Below, piece after piece: positions 1 to 8,439 of a stretch of DNA of 64,000 bases. The stretch's first letter is position 1. Every line of letters begins with the position of its first letter. Under the pieces are notes generated by a model, which made no database searches, was not told the DNA's origin, and worked only from the letters and a program-made list of their open reading frames with translations. The DNA is from CADEDV01 sp964412375 (GTDB lineage Bacteria; Bacteroidota; Bacteroidia; Chitinophagales; Chitinophagaceae): positions 60,425-124,424 of the forward strand of contig CAYPOD010000007.1 of assembly GCA_964412375.1 (NCBI GenBank), in the 5' to 3' direction. Position numbers and translations under genes: made by a program.

Positions 1-90
1 AATCGAGAAGGCCAGAACCACCACATAAACGCCGGCAAAAAACAAGATCGGGTGAAGGGCTCCTACAGGGCTTACTTTTTTGGTTTTCAT
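1..90 (-). CDS. partial membrane protein, N-terminal 30 residues only
   Basis: An open reading frame starts with ATG at 90 and runs leftward off the window edge with no stop. The 30 visible residues begin MKTKKVSPVGALHP, followed by a hydrophobic run (ILFFAGVYVVVLAFSI) that looks like a first transmembrane helix or an uncleaved signal anchor. The gene is divergent from radC, with about 115 bases between the two starts. No family can be named from so short a piece. The reading is supported only by the open frame reaching the edge and by the plausible charged-then-hydrophobic N terminus. Confidence 0.5.
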   Translation of the reverse strand, partial: MKTKKVSPVGALHPILFFAGVYVVVLAFSI

Positions 91-204
91 ACTTAGCAGA
101 TTTTAGGGGTTTTCAATGAAATTGGATTTCAACCTAACCGGTAGCTTGTTTCAATACCGGTATTTAGTATTGATAACGCCAAAAATATTGGTTAAATTGT
201 TTTC

Positions 205-897
205 ATGCAAGAGCATAAGTACTCAATTAAAAAATGGGCAAAAGACGACAGGCCCCGGGAAAAACTACTACTGTCAGGTGCCGAAAACCTGAGCCATTCT
301 GAATTACTAGCCATTCTTATCCACAATGGCACCCGTGAAAAAACAGCGGTTGATCTTGCCAAAGATGTGTTGCGGCTGGGCAAAGACAACCTGAATGAAC
401 TGGGCCGGCTTTCTGTTAAGGATTTAATGAAAATAAAGGGCATTGGAGAGGCAAAAGCCATTACCATCGCTGCCGCCCTGGAATTGGGCCGCAGAAGACA
501 AGCGGCTTCATCTTTAGAGAAACCAGTCATTTCCACCAGCAATGATATTGCCCGGTTTCTGCAGTCGAAATTCAGAGACCTGCGCCATGAGATCTTTGCC
601 GTTTTATACCTCAACAGGGCCAATAAAGTGAAACATTTTGAGATCATCAGCGAGGGTGGAATCACCGGCACAGTGGCCGATCCACGGGTCATTTTGCGAA
701 AAGCACTGGAGGAAGATGCCGTGAGCATTATTTTATGTCATAATCATCCTTCCGGCAGTCTGCGCCCAAGCCGGGCCGATGAACAACTTACAGCTAAAAT
801 AAAGGGGGCAGCCATGTTATTTGATATTCATGTGCTGGATCATATTATTGTCAGCGAAGAAGGGTATTTCAGTTTTGCCGATGAAGGACTTTTATAG
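205..897 (+). CDS. radC: RadC family JAB/MPN-domain protein
   Basis: 230 residues, the normal length for the RadC (UPF0758) family. A helix-hairpin-helix segment lies near residues 70-100 (IKGIGEAKA). The C-terminal half is the JAB metalloprotease-like domain with the zinc-ligand motif H179-N-H181-P-S-G and the distal Asp192 (HxHPSG-x-x-x-x-S-x-x-D). The family was once linked to DNA repair, but the biochemical role is unsettled, so the name is by family only. The start at 205 gives the usual MQEHKYSIKKWAKDDRPREK-type N terminus. The gene converges on uvrA with only about 11 bases between the stop codons and no room for a separate terminator. Confidence 0.93.
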   Translation: MQEHKYSIKKWAKDDRPREKLLLSGAENLSHSELLAILIHNGTREKTAVDLAKDVLRLGKDNLNELGRLSVKDLMKIKGIGEAKAITIAAALELGRRRQAASSLEKPVISTSNDIARFLQSKFRDLRHEIFAVLYLNRANKVKHFEIISEGGITGTVADPRVILRKALEEDAVSIILCHNHPSGSLRPSRADEQLTAKIKGAAMLFDIHVLDHIIVSEEGYFSFADEGLL

Positions 898-908
898 GCA
901 ATGCATCG

Positions 909-3755
909 TTACAATTCAGCTTTGAGAAAACGAGCCGTATGGCTTTCCATGCATTTCAGCAGTTCCTCTGGTGTTCCTTCAAACAAGACCTGTCCACCGC
1001 CATCACCACCCTCAGGTCCGAGATCAATAACATGATCAGCTACTTTGATTACATCCATATTATGTTCGATCACCAGCACCGTGTTGCCCCTGTCTGCTAA
1101 TTTATTCAGTACATCCAGCAAATGCTGAATATCTTCAAAATGTAATCCTGTTGTAGGTTCATCGAGAATGTAAAAAGTTTTACCGGTATCTCTTTTGCCA
1201 AGTTCGGTTGATAATTTCACCCGCTGCGCTTCACCGCCACTTAATGTTACAGCCGACTGACCCAGGGTGATATAACCAAGCCCTACTTCTTCAAGCACTT
1301 TTATTTTCCGGTAGATATAAGGAACCGGCTGAAAAAACTCAACCGCTTCTTCGACAGTCATATCCAGCACATCTGCAATAGACTTGCCTTTGTAGCGAAT
1401 CTCCAGGGTTTCCCGGTTGTATCGCTTGCCATTGCATTTTTCACAATGCACATACACATCGGGCAAAAAATTCATCTCTATCACTTTCATGCCGCCACCC
1501 TCACACACATCACATCTTCCGTTTTTGACATTAAAGGAAAACCGGCCGGCATTATATCCCCTGATCTTTGCTTCCGGCACTGAAGCAAACAATGTTCGGA
1601 TATCAGTAAAAAAACCGCAGTAGGTGGCCGGGTTGCTCCTCGGCGTTCTGCCAATGGGCGACTGATCTATTTCAATCACTTTATCAATATGATCCAGCCC
1701 TTTCACCGATTTATATTCCATCGGTGTCATCTTAGATCCATATGCATGTTTGGACAAGATCGGGTAAAGTGTTTCATTGATCAGCGTGGATTTGCCGCTG
1801 CCGCTCACACCGGTGACACAAATAAATTTTCCCAACGGAAATTTTACAGACACATTTTGCAGGTTGTTCCCTTTTGCACCTTTTAGTTCAATGAATTTTC
1901 CATTGCCCTTCCGTCTCTCTTTTGGCACTGCAATATGTCTTCTGCCATTGAGATAGCCGGATGTGAGTGTATCCAATTTCAATAAATGTTTGGGGTCACC
2001 TTCCGCCACCACCCTGCCGCCATGAAAACCGGCTTTCGGACCAATATCAATCAAATGATCTGCGGCCAGCATGATGTCCTTATCATGTTCTACCACGAGC
2101 ACACTGTTGCCAATGTCACGAAGATTTTTCAGTGCTTCTATCAGGCGATGGTTATCTCTTTGGTGTAAACCAATAGAAGGCTCGTCGAGGATATAAGTGA
2201 TTCCCTGCAACTGTGAACCGATCTGAGTGGCCAGGCGTATCCGCTGCGATTCGCCACCGCTCAAACTTTTGGACGGACGGTTTAAAGTAAGATAAGTGAG
2301 TCCTACATCCAACAGGAACTGCAGCCGGTCTCTGATCTCTTTCAACACTTCTTTTGCAATGACCCGCTGTTTATTATCAATTCTCAGTTCAATACCATCA
2401 AACCAGGCATACAGGTTGTCAAGATTCATATTGCCCAGGTCGGCAATATTTCTACCAGCCACTTTGAACCAGAGACTTTCTTTTTTCAACCGTGCCCCGC
2501 CACAACCATCACAGGGTTTCACGATCATATATTCTTCCGTCCATTCCCGGATATTTTCGCTGTAAGGATTGGCATACCAGCGCTGCAGCATGTTCACCAC
2601 ACCTTCAAAAGGTGCATACGGATCAAATTTCATGTTTTCAAAATCGATCTCTTCCTGCTGCCCGTCTTCGTTGCCGTATAAAATAATATTGAGTTGTTTT
2701 TCCGGTAACCTGCCCACCGGTGTGGTCAATGAAATTTTATGTTTTTTTGCTGCTTCCTGCGCCTGGCGATAGACCCATGCATCTCTTTCTTCGCCCAGCG
2801 GTGCTATGCCGCCTTCACTGATGCTTAAAGAAGGATCAGCAATCACAGCTTCCCTATTGATATGATGTTTAGTGCCCAATCCTTTGCATGCAGGACAGGC
2901 GCCATAGGGAGAATTGAAGGAAAATGAATTGGGCGAAGGTTCTTCATAACTGATACCCGTTTCTTCACACATCAGTTGTTTGCTGAACTGGACAACTTTG
3001 TCACTGTCATTGACCGAAAGAAACAACAACTCTTTTCCCAACTTCAATGTTTGCTGCACACTCTGGCTTAATCTTGATTTCAGGTCATCATTTACCTGCA
3101 ACCGGTCAACGACCAACTCAATGTCATGTATCTTGTAACGGTCCACCTGCATCTTTGGCACCAGGTCTTTAATCTCGCCATCCACCCTCACCTTCAAGAA
3201 ACCTTTTTTCCGCATTTCCTCAAACAATTCACGGTAATGTCCTTTCCTGCCCCTCACTAATGGCGCCAGCAGGCTGATCTTTTTACCATTAAACCGGTTG
3301 AAAATATTTTCCACGATCTCTTCTTCACTCCATTTCACCATTTTCTGACCTGTGTTATAGGAATACGCTTCGCCAATTCTTGCAAATAACAAACGGAGAA
3401 AATCATATATCTCGGTAACTGTTCCTACTGTGGAACGGGGATTCTTATTCGTGGTCTTTTGTTCAATGGAAATTACAGGTGAGAGACCGGTGATCTTGTC
3501 CACATCCGGCCGCTCCATATCGCCGATAAACTGGCGGGCATAGGCGCCAAATGTTTCCATATAACGTCGCTGGCCTTCGGCGTAAATAGTATCAAACGCC
3601 AGGGATGATTTGCCGCTGCCGCTGATGCCGGTAATAACCACCAGTTTGTTCTTGGGAATAGAAATATCAATATTTTTCAGGTTGTGCACTCTTGCACCAA
3701 GCACTTCAATACTCTCCTTGTCCGCCTGCGCTGCTGTTCCGTTGTCTTTTGCCAT
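909..3755 (-). CDS. uvrA: excinuclease ABC subunit A (UvrA)
   Basis: Damage-recognition ATPase of nucleotide excision repair; it dimerises and loads UvrB at lesions. The frame extends to 3815, but the family N terminus (MAKDNGTAAQ, then IEVLGARVHNLKNI) fits the ATG at 3755, giving 948 residues. Two ABC modules are visible: Walker A GISGSGKSS and GVSGSGKST, signatures LSGGESQR and LSGGEAQR, and Walker B ILDEPS and ILDEPTTGLH. Cys pairs of the zinc modules are present (CPAC/CDGC and CDVC/CEKC). All catalytic motifs are intact. A perfect 12-base palindrome lies 35 bases upstream of the start (3790-3801). Confidence 0.97.
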   Translation of the reverse strand: MAKDNGTAAQADKESIEVLGARVHNLKNIDISIPKNKLVVITGISGSGKSSLAFDTIYAEGQRRYMETFGAYARQFIGDMERPDVDKITGLSPVISIEQKTTNKNPRSTVGTVTEIYDFLRLLFARIGEAYSYNTGQKMVKWSEEEIVENIFNRFNGKKISLLAPLVRGRKGHYRELFEEMRKKGFLKVRVDGEIKDLVPKMQVDRYKIHDIELVVDRLQVNDDLKSRLSQSVQQTLKLGKELLFLSVNDSDKVVQFSKQLMCEETGISYEEPSPNSFSFNSPYGACPACKGLGTKHHINREAVIADPSLSISEGGIAPLGEERDAWVYRQAQEAAKKHKISLTTPVGRLPEKQLNIILYGNEDGQQEEIDFENMKFDPYAPFEGVVNMLQRWYANPYSENIREWTEEYMIVKPCDGCGGARLKKESLWFKVAGRNIADLGNMNLDNLYAWFDGIELRIDNKQRVIAKEVLKEIRDRLQFLLDVGLTYLTLNRPSKSLSGGESQRIRLATQIGSQLQGITYILDEPSIGLHQRDNHRLIEALKNLRDIGNSVLVVEHDKDIMLAADHLIDIGPKAGFHGGRVVAEGDPKHLLKLDTLTSGYLNGRRHIAVPKERRKGNGKFIELKGAKGNNLQNVSVKFPLGKFICVTGVSGSGKSTLINETLYPILSKHAYGSKMTPMEYKSVKGLDHIDKVIEIDQSPIGRTPRSNPATYCGFFTDIRTLFASVPEAKIRGYNAGRFSFNVKNGRCDVCEGGGMKVIEMNFLPDVYVHCEKCNGKRYNRETLEIRYKGKSIADVLDMTVEEAVEFFQPVPYIYRKIKVLEEVGLGYITLGQSAVTLSGGEAQRVKLSTELGKRDTGKTFYILDEPTTGLHFEDIQHLLDVLNKLADRGNTVLVIEHNMDVIKVADHVIDLGPEGGDGGGQVLFEGTPEELLKCMESHTARFLKAEL

Positions 3756-3789
3756 AAATAAAGGATGACGAAGATACTGATTCGCCGAT

Positions 3790-3801
3790 GTTCTGCAGAA
3801 C
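3790..3801. promoter_or_regulatory. 12-bp perfect palindrome upstream of uvrA
   Basis: GTTCTGCAGAAC is self-complementary and sits 35 bases before the uvrA ATG. Next to it is a second dyad, CCGTT (3806-3810) with AACGG (3818-3822). The position suits an operator. The half-sites resemble LexA half-sites of other phyla but in a different arrangement, so binding by LexA is only a guess. Confidence 0.3.
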
Positions 3802-3964
3802 GCTTCCGTTAACAATCAACGGTCAAAAAAGTTAGAAAAAGATATTATATAAACACATGGGTGGAAAAAAAGAAGCGGGTTTTTCCTCAAAATCTTAATT
3901 CTGGCATAATATTTTGAAACAAGAGGCCAGAGTACCAATTCAATCACATTTTAAAAATCGTTTT

Positions 3965-4555
3965 ATGAAAAGAACCATTGCAATAATGGCAGCTGGCGTT
4001 TTTTGCCTTTCAGTTGCAACAGCATCCGCCCAGGAAACCTGGGACCCCCGGAAAAACCCAACCGTTGATTCAATCATCTCTAAACATAAGGACAATGTGG
4101 TGCCCATGCCCCCGGCATTGACCATTGATAAAATCTTTCCTGTGCTGGGACAATATGAATCAGCCGTGAATACTGATGCAGCAGCTGTAACCATTACACT
4201 TGACAATGAAAACAAGGGTATAATTTGGGTAGAAGGTTTGCCGCAGGGCAAAATAAAAGCCATCCTGCTCAAGTCACCTTCTACGTACAAAATACCGGCA
4301 CAAAAAACAGCCGATGAAAAAGAAGTGGCCGAAGGAACCCTTGTATTTGATAAAGAAACAAACACCCTGAGTATCTGTATCGGCAAACCCTACAATTCAG
4401 CTGATCCTATGACCGCTTTTGCCGCAGAACCGGCTACTGAAGAAGTTGTGCCTGCTGCAACGGTTAAGTCAAAAACCAAAGTGAAACCGGTTGAAAAACC
4501 CAAACCCTGGATGTATGCCGGAACTAAAGTGGAAACTGAAACAGCGTCGAACTAA
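3965..4555 (+). CDS. exported protein of unknown function
   Basis: 196 residues from the ATG at 3965. An earlier in-frame codon at 3914 exists, but the residues from 3965 form a clear Sec signal peptide: MKRT, a hydrophobic stretch, then a cleavage-like ASAQ near residue 22. The mature part has a possible mixed alpha/beta core (to about residue 135) and a Lys/Pro/Ala-rich tail (VKSKTKVKPVEKPKP) that looks disordered. I recognise no family. There is no Cys at the signal end, so it is periplasmic or secreted rather than a lipoprotein. It stands alone between uvrA (divergent) and the next unknown gene and is followed by a strong hairpin at 4599-4623. Confidence 0.7.
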   Translation: MKRTIAIMAAGVFCLSVATASAQETWDPRKNPTVDSIISKHKDNVVPMPPALTIDKIFPVLGQYESAVNTDAAAVTITLDNENKGIIWVEGLPQGKIKAILLKSPSTYKIPAQKTADEKEVAEGTLVFDKETNTLSICIGKPYNSADPMTAFAAEPATEEVVPAATVKSKTKVKPVEKPKPWMYAGTKVETETASN

Positions 4556-4598
4556 ACTTTTTCACTTTTTACAAGTGTTTTCAGTATCCAGGGACGAG

Positions 4599-4623
4599 AA
4601 GGGGTTGCATATTGCAACCCCTT
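4599..4623 (+). terminator. perfect hairpin, possible terminator
   Basis: An 11-bp perfect stem (AAGGGGTTGCA with TGCAACCCCTT) around a TAT loop lies 44 bases after the stop of the exported protein gene and 25 bases before the next start. No uninterrupted T run follows (CACTATTTT), so it may act as a weak terminator or as a leader structure of the following gene. Confidence 0.4.
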
Positions 4624-4647
4624 CACTATTTTAGCAGAAACATCCGC

Positions 4648-5187
4648 ATGTTTCAGTTTTTTAAAAAGAAACCATCTTCAGCAAGGGTAACTGACACCAT
4701 CTGGATGAATGAGACAATTAAACTCAATGCTTTGCTGAATGAATGGGAAAAGAATAAAGACACGGTTTTTATTTTTTGGTTTGAAGAAACCATGAGAAGA
4801 GCAGAAGAGTTTCTTTCAGGGTCATCAGCCGGACCTTTTCAGTTGATGATGACAAAAGAGGTTTCCAAAAGTCATATTAGCGGTAAGCCGTTCCTCTTTG
4901 CCGAACACTATCCGCTGGCTGAAAAAGAAAATGAACTTTACCTGCGGCTGGATGTGAAGGATGTAAGAGTGTGGTCAGCATTGGATGAACCCTTATTTAA
5001 CCGGTTTGGCGGAGAAAAGATCATGCAGTTGATGAAACAATTGGGCATGAAAGACGATGAACCCGTTGAAAACAAAATGATCAGTAATGCTATCCGCAAC
5101 GCCCAGCAAAAAATCGCTTCAAAAATCAAATTTGAACAATCGGCCCGGTCGCAGCGGGATTGGCTGACCAAAAACCTTTCATTCTGA
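4648..5187 (+). CDS. conserved-looking cytosolic protein of unknown function
   Basis: 179 residues from the ATG at 4648 (an upstream in-frame ATG at 4612 lies inside the hairpin at 4599-4623 and is less likely). It starts MFQFFKKKP with no signal peptide. The sequence looks like a compact alpha/beta domain with the run SALDEPLFNRFGGEKI in the centre, followed by a helical, charged C-terminal third. I believe I have seen similar short proteins in Bacteroidota but can assign no family or function. It precedes the SAM-riboswitch-controlled methionine block but is not part of it, since the riboswitch promoter lies after its stop. Confidence 0.65.
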   Translation: MFQFFKKKPSSARVTDTIWMNETIKLNALLNEWEKNKDTVFIFWFEETMRRAEEFLSGSSAGPFQLMMTKEVSKSHISGKPFLFAEHYPLAEKENELYLRLDVKDVRVWSALDEPLFNRFGGEKIMQLMKQLGMKDDEPVENKMISNAIRNAQQKIASKIKFEQSARSQRDWLTKNLSF

Positions 5188-5251
5188 AACTGCCGTGTAC
5201 CTGTACTCACACTTTCATTCAAACGATTGTTCGGTCTTTCACAAAATATTA

Positions 5252-5283
5252 TTTGGTTAGAACGTTGTTCGTGTATTTCTTTG
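5252..5283 (+). promoter_or_regulatory. Bacteroidota-type promoter before the SAM riboswitch
   Basis: TTTG at 5252-5255 and TTTCTTTG at 5276-5283 are separated by 20 bases. This matches the Bacteroidota vegetative sigma pattern TTTG / N19-21 / TAnnTTTG with one mismatch. The expected transcription start, near 5290, lies just before the riboswitch P1 helix at 5303. Confidence 0.55.
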
Positions 5284-5302
5284 CAACAGTTCTTTATTAT
5301 CA

Positions 5303-5419
5303 CTTATCAAGAAAGGCTGAGGGTAATGGCCCAAAGAAGCCTTGACAACCTCTCCCAACCACTGCGTCGGGAAAAGGTGCCAATTCCACCCCGACACAAT
5401 GATTGTCGGGAAAGATAAG
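5303..5419 (+). ncRNA. SAM-I (S-box) riboswitch aptamer
   Basis: The P1 helix is CTTATC (5303-5308) paired with GATAAG (5414-5419). Between them are the S-box hallmarks: GAAAGGCTGAGGG, TGGCCC, a GCCTTGACAACC block and GGTGCCAATTCC, in the right order. The last hairpin before P1 closes is CCCCGACA/TGTCGGG-like. It binds S-adenosylmethionine and is expected to switch off metY-metX-hom when SAM is plentiful. The context (methionine synthesis genes downstream) agrees with the family. Confidence 0.93.
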
Positions 5420-5493
5420 TCAGATCAACGCTTCAAAATAGTTTATACAACCATATTTAAAAGCTCATCTGATTTGTCGGGTGAGCTTTTTTA
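5417..5493 (+). terminator. riboswitch terminator with competing antiterminator
   Basis: The terminator stem is 5459-5469 with 5480-5490 (AAAAGCTCA... with ...TGAGCTTTT), followed by T residues. A competing helix can form between 5417-5425 (AAGTCAGAT) and 5467-5475 (ATCTGATTT), nine pairs with one G-U. It uses the 3' strand of P1 and part of the terminator arm, so the two forms exclude each other. This is the classic layout for transcriptional control by an S-box. Confidence 0.75.
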
Positions 5494-6052
5494 TTTCCCA
5501 TCTCCAGTGAACACTGGATGCAGCCTCCTGAAGGTATTTTTTTGACAAAGTGATGACCCTGTATCAACAAACCTGCCTGCAGCAGTCAGGATTTCATCAT
5601 CGCCGCCTGTACAATAAAACAGCCGGCTTAAAAAAAAAAAGATGAGCAAACTAAAACAAACCCGTTCACCACAAATAACTGCAACTGTGTTGGAGTTATT
5701 AATCAAAGAAAACCCTTTTTGCCTCAACAAAACAAGCAGGCTGATCAAAAACTGTTGGAACCGGCCTTAATTTATTATTGCTTGCAGCATTATCCGGTTA
5801 TTTTTTATGCAACAAAAAATTAACAAATGAAAAAAACGGAATTATGGCAAAAGTCCACTACTTTCATGGAGTATTTAAGCCCATGCTTATCTCTCTCCGC
5901 AATATCATTTGTTTTTCCCCGGCAACTATTTGTTGTTGCATTTGTAGTATGCCGTAAGGCATACGCTGCTGTTGCCACTACCGGCCAGCAACCTGCTTTA
6001 CGGCTCCCCGGTTTTTTCTCAGCAAATTTTCAAACCATTAAAATATACCAAT
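5494..6052 (+). other. 560-base spacer between riboswitch terminator and metY
   Basis: Longer than an ordinary leader. It holds an 11-A tract near 5630-5640, a 42-codon open frame (5642-5770, start ATG, no recognisable product), a second frame at 5827-6060 and a perfect hairpin with a GTAA tetraloop: GTATGCC (5947-5953) with GGCATAC (5958-5964). No RNA family is recognised. Confidence 0.4.
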
Positions 6053-6060
6053 ATGAGTAA
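5827..6060 (+). CDS. possible small leader ORF overlapping metY start
   Basis: 77 codons from ATG (MKKTELWQKS...) to a TAA eight bases inside metY, so translation could be coupled. The middle has a hydrophobic stretch (AISFVFPRQLFVVAFVV) that could be a membrane helix. No family is recognised, and the frame also crosses the hairpin at 5947-5964. It could equally be chance. Its only support is length, an ATG start and the overlap with the next gene. Confidence 0.25.
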   Translation: MKKTELWQKSTTFMEYLSPCLSLSAISFVFPRQLFVVAFVVCRKAYAAVATTGQQPALRLPGFFSANFQTIKIYQYE

Positions 6061-7375
6061 CTATCGTTTTGAAACCCTGCAATTGCATGCAGGCCAGCAA
6101 CCAGACCCAACTACCAAATCAAGGGCGGTGCCTATTTATCAGACAACATCCTATGTATTTGACAACTCTGAACATGCAGCCAACCTGTTTGGATTAAAAC
6201 AGTTTGGCAACATTTATAGCCGTATCATGAACCCGACCAATGATGTGTTTGAACAACGTATTGCCGCACTCGAAGGCGGCGTGGCAGCGCTGGCCACTTC
6301 ATCAGGCCAGGCTGCGCAATTTCTTGCCCTGAACAACATACTTCAGTCGGGAGATAATTTTGTTTCCACCTCTTATCTCTATGGCGGCACATATAACCAG
6401 TTCAAAGTGGCCTTCAAACGTCTCGGCATTGATGTTCGCTTTGCCGATGGCGATAACGTGGACAGTTTTGTGCCTCATATTGACAAGAACACCAAAGCCA
6501 TTTACCTGGAAACAATCGGCAATCCCCGTCTTAACATACCCGATTTTGAAAAATTTGTCGCATTGGCAAAAGAATATGATCTCCCATTAATTGTTGACAA
6601 CACTTTCGGTGCAGGAGGCTATTTGTTCAAACCGCTGGAATGGGGCGCCAACGTAGTGGTGAACTCAACCACCAAATGGATCGGCGGTCATGGCACATCC
6701 ATCGGCGGTGTGATCATTGATGGGGGCAATTATAACTGGGGCAATGGAAAATTCCCGCAGTTCACTGAGCCCAGCGAAGGCTATCATGGTTTGAAATTCT
6801 GGGAAGTGTTTGGTGATAACAACCCATTGGGATTACCCAACATTGCTTTCATCATCCGTGCAAGAGTGGAGGGGCTTCGTGACTTCGGTGCTTCGCAAAG
6901 TCCTTTCAATTCCTTCCTCAACCTGCAGGGCCTGGAAACACTCAGCCTTCGTGTGCAGCGCCAGGTAGATAATGCCCTTGAACTGGCACAATGGTTAGAA
7001 TCACACCCACAGGTAGAATTCGTATGGTATCCGGGTTTGAAAAGCAGCCCTTATCACAACCTGGCCAAAAAATACCTGACCAATGGTTTTGGCGGCGTGC
7101 TGCAATTTGGCATCAAGGGCGGCATTGAAAACGGTCGCAAGTTTGTTGACTCTCTGCAACTGATCAGCCACCTTGCCAACGTGGGTGATGCAAAAACATT
7201 GGTGATCCATCCTGCTTCAACAACACATGAACAACTGACAGAAGAAGAAAGACAAGCGGCCGGTGTATTACCGAATCTTATCCGCATCAGTGCCGGTATT
7301 GAACATATCGAAGACATCAAAGCAGATGTGGAGCAGGCCCTGCAAAAAGTTTTCAGCAAAGAACTGGTTGCATAA
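6053..7375 (+). CDS. metY: O-acetylhomoserine sulfhydrylase (aminocarboxypropyltransferase)
   Basis: 440 residues, a PLP enzyme of the Cys/Met metabolism family. It joins O-acetylhomoserine with sulfide to give homocysteine in the cytosol. The start MSNYRFETLQLHAGQ is the family N terminus, so the frame extension before 6053 is ignored. Motifs: SSGQAA (PLP phosphate region, about residue 83), VDNTFGAGGY (Asp182) and the Schiff-base Lys208 in NSTTKWIGGHG. The length (about 430) fits MetY rather than the shorter MetB/MetC. It is the first clear gene of the SAM-riboswitch operon; metX begins five bases after its stop and makes its substrate. Confidence 0.95.
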   Translation: MSNYRFETLQLHAGQQPDPTTKSRAVPIYQTTSYVFDNSEHAANLFGLKQFGNIYSRIMNPTNDVFEQRIAALEGGVAALATSSGQAAQFLALNNILQSGDNFVSTSYLYGGTYNQFKVAFKRLGIDVRFADGDNVDSFVPHIDKNTKAIYLETIGNPRLNIPDFEKFVALAKEYDLPLIVDNTFGAGGYLFKPLEWGANVVVNSTTKWIGGHGTSIGGVIIDGGNYNWGNGKFPQFTEPSEGYHGLKFWEVFGDNNPLGLPNIAFIIRARVEGLRDFGASQSPFNSFLNLQGLETLSLRVQRQVDNALELAQWLESHPQVEFVWYPGLKSSPYHNLAKKYLTNGFGGVLQFGIKGGIENGRKFVDSLQLISHLANVGDAKTLVIHPASTTHEQLTEEERQAAGVLPNLIRISAGIEHIEDIKADVEQALQKVFSKELVA

Positions 7376-7379
7376 CATC

Positions 7380-8435
7380 ATGACGAATATATTCAACTAT
7401 AATCATCCGTTCACATTAGCTTCAGGTGAAACCCTTCCCGGGTTTCACCTGGCTTATACCACCCATGGCAAACTGAATGCGGCAAAAGACAACGTGGTGT
7501 GGATCTTTCATGCCCTTACGGCCAACAGCAATCCTGTGGAATGGTGGCCCGGGCTGGTGGGTGAAGGAAAATTCTTTGATCCGGCAAAGTATTTCATTGT
7601 TTGTGCGAACAAACCGGGCAGCCCTTATGGCAGCATTTCGCCCCTGAGTGTGAACCCGCAAACCAATGAGCCTTTTTACTTTGATTTTCCGGTCTTTTCC
7701 ATCAATGACATGATCAAAGCATACCAGCACCTGAAAGATTTTTTGGGAATAGAAAAAGTGCTGGTGGGCTTGGGTGGCAGCACCGGCGGTATGCAACTGC
7801 TGGAATGGGCCATTGAAGAACCGGAATTGTTTGAACATATCGTTCCCATTGCTACCAATGCTGTGCTATCACCATGGGGCATTGCCTTTAATGCATCACA
7901 GCGCATGGCGATTGAAACAGACAATAGCTGGCTGGAAAGGAAACCGGACGCCGGGCAAAAAGGACTCGCAACAGCCCGTTCGATTGCCTTGTTATCCTAT
8001 CGTCATTATAATGGCTTTGATATTACACAGGCAAGAGATAAAGCTTTTGTTCCCCTGACTGATAATGTCGAATATGCGGCTGACAATTACCAGCGATACC
8101 AGGGCCTGAAACTGGTAAACCGTTTTAATGCCGCCTGTTATTACCGGCTTACTCAGAGTATGGACAGTCATGATGTGGGCCGCAACCGGAATGGAGTGGT
8201 CAACGCATTGAAAAGAATCACTGCAAGGGCTTTGGTCATCGGTATTGAGTCAGATGTGCTCTACCCCATTACCGAACAGGAATTTTTGCAAAAAAATATT
8301 CCGGGTGCTGAAATGCTGAGCATTGCCAGTGATTTTGGTCATGACGGTTTTTTGCTGGAATATGAAAAAATAGAAGCCGCTTTAAAAAAATTTATTGAAG
8401 AAAAAACATCGCATCGTTTAAAAATTGCGAATTAA
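7380..8435 (+). CDS. metX: homoserine O-acetyltransferase
   Basis: 351 residues, alpha/beta-hydrolase fold. It acetylates homoserine with acetyl-CoA, the committed step feeding MetY. The nucleophile elbow GGSTGGMQ has Ser134. The remaining triad is seen as the Asp in IESDVLYP and the His in DFGHDGFL. The ATG at 7380 gives MTNIFNYNHPFTLASGE, the family start; the open frame upstream overlaps metY and is not used. The gene stops four bases before the homoserine dehydrogenase start, so the three genes are one transcript. Confidence 0.95.
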   Translation: MTNIFNYNHPFTLASGETLPGFHLAYTTHGKLNAAKDNVVWIFHALTANSNPVEWWPGLVGEGKFFDPAKYFIVCANKPGSPYGSISPLSVNPQTNEPFYFDFPVFSINDMIKAYQHLKDFLGIEKVLVGLGGSTGGMQLLEWAIEEPELFEHIVPIATNAVLSPWGIAFNASQRMAIETDNSWLERKPDAGQKGLATARSIALLSYRHYNGFDITQARDKAFVPLTDNVEYAADNYQRYQGLKLVNRFNAACYYRLTQSMDSHDVGRNRNGVVNALKRITARALVIGIESDVLYPITEQEFLQKNIPGAEMLSIASDFGHDGFLLEYEKIEAALKKFIEEKTSHRLKIAN

Positions 8436-8439
8436 GAGT

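Noticed and set aside
192..728. 178-codon open frame on the minus strand over radC
   Set aside because: It lies wholly antisense to radC, which has all family motifs; the translation is Ser/Arg-rich with no recognisable domain.
4599..4623. Start of the 179-residue protein at the ATG at 4612
   Set aside because: That codon is in the loop and arm of a perfect hairpin; the ATG at 4648 gives a cleaner N terminus.
5160..5418. Short plus-strand frames across the riboswitch (61, 63 and 67 codons)
   Set aside because: They are explained by the structured SAM-I RNA and its promoter; no protein features.
5491..5748. 85-codon minus-strand frame after the riboswitch
   Set aside because: It overlaps the riboswitch terminator tail, has a poly-Phe stretch from the A tract, and shows no family features.
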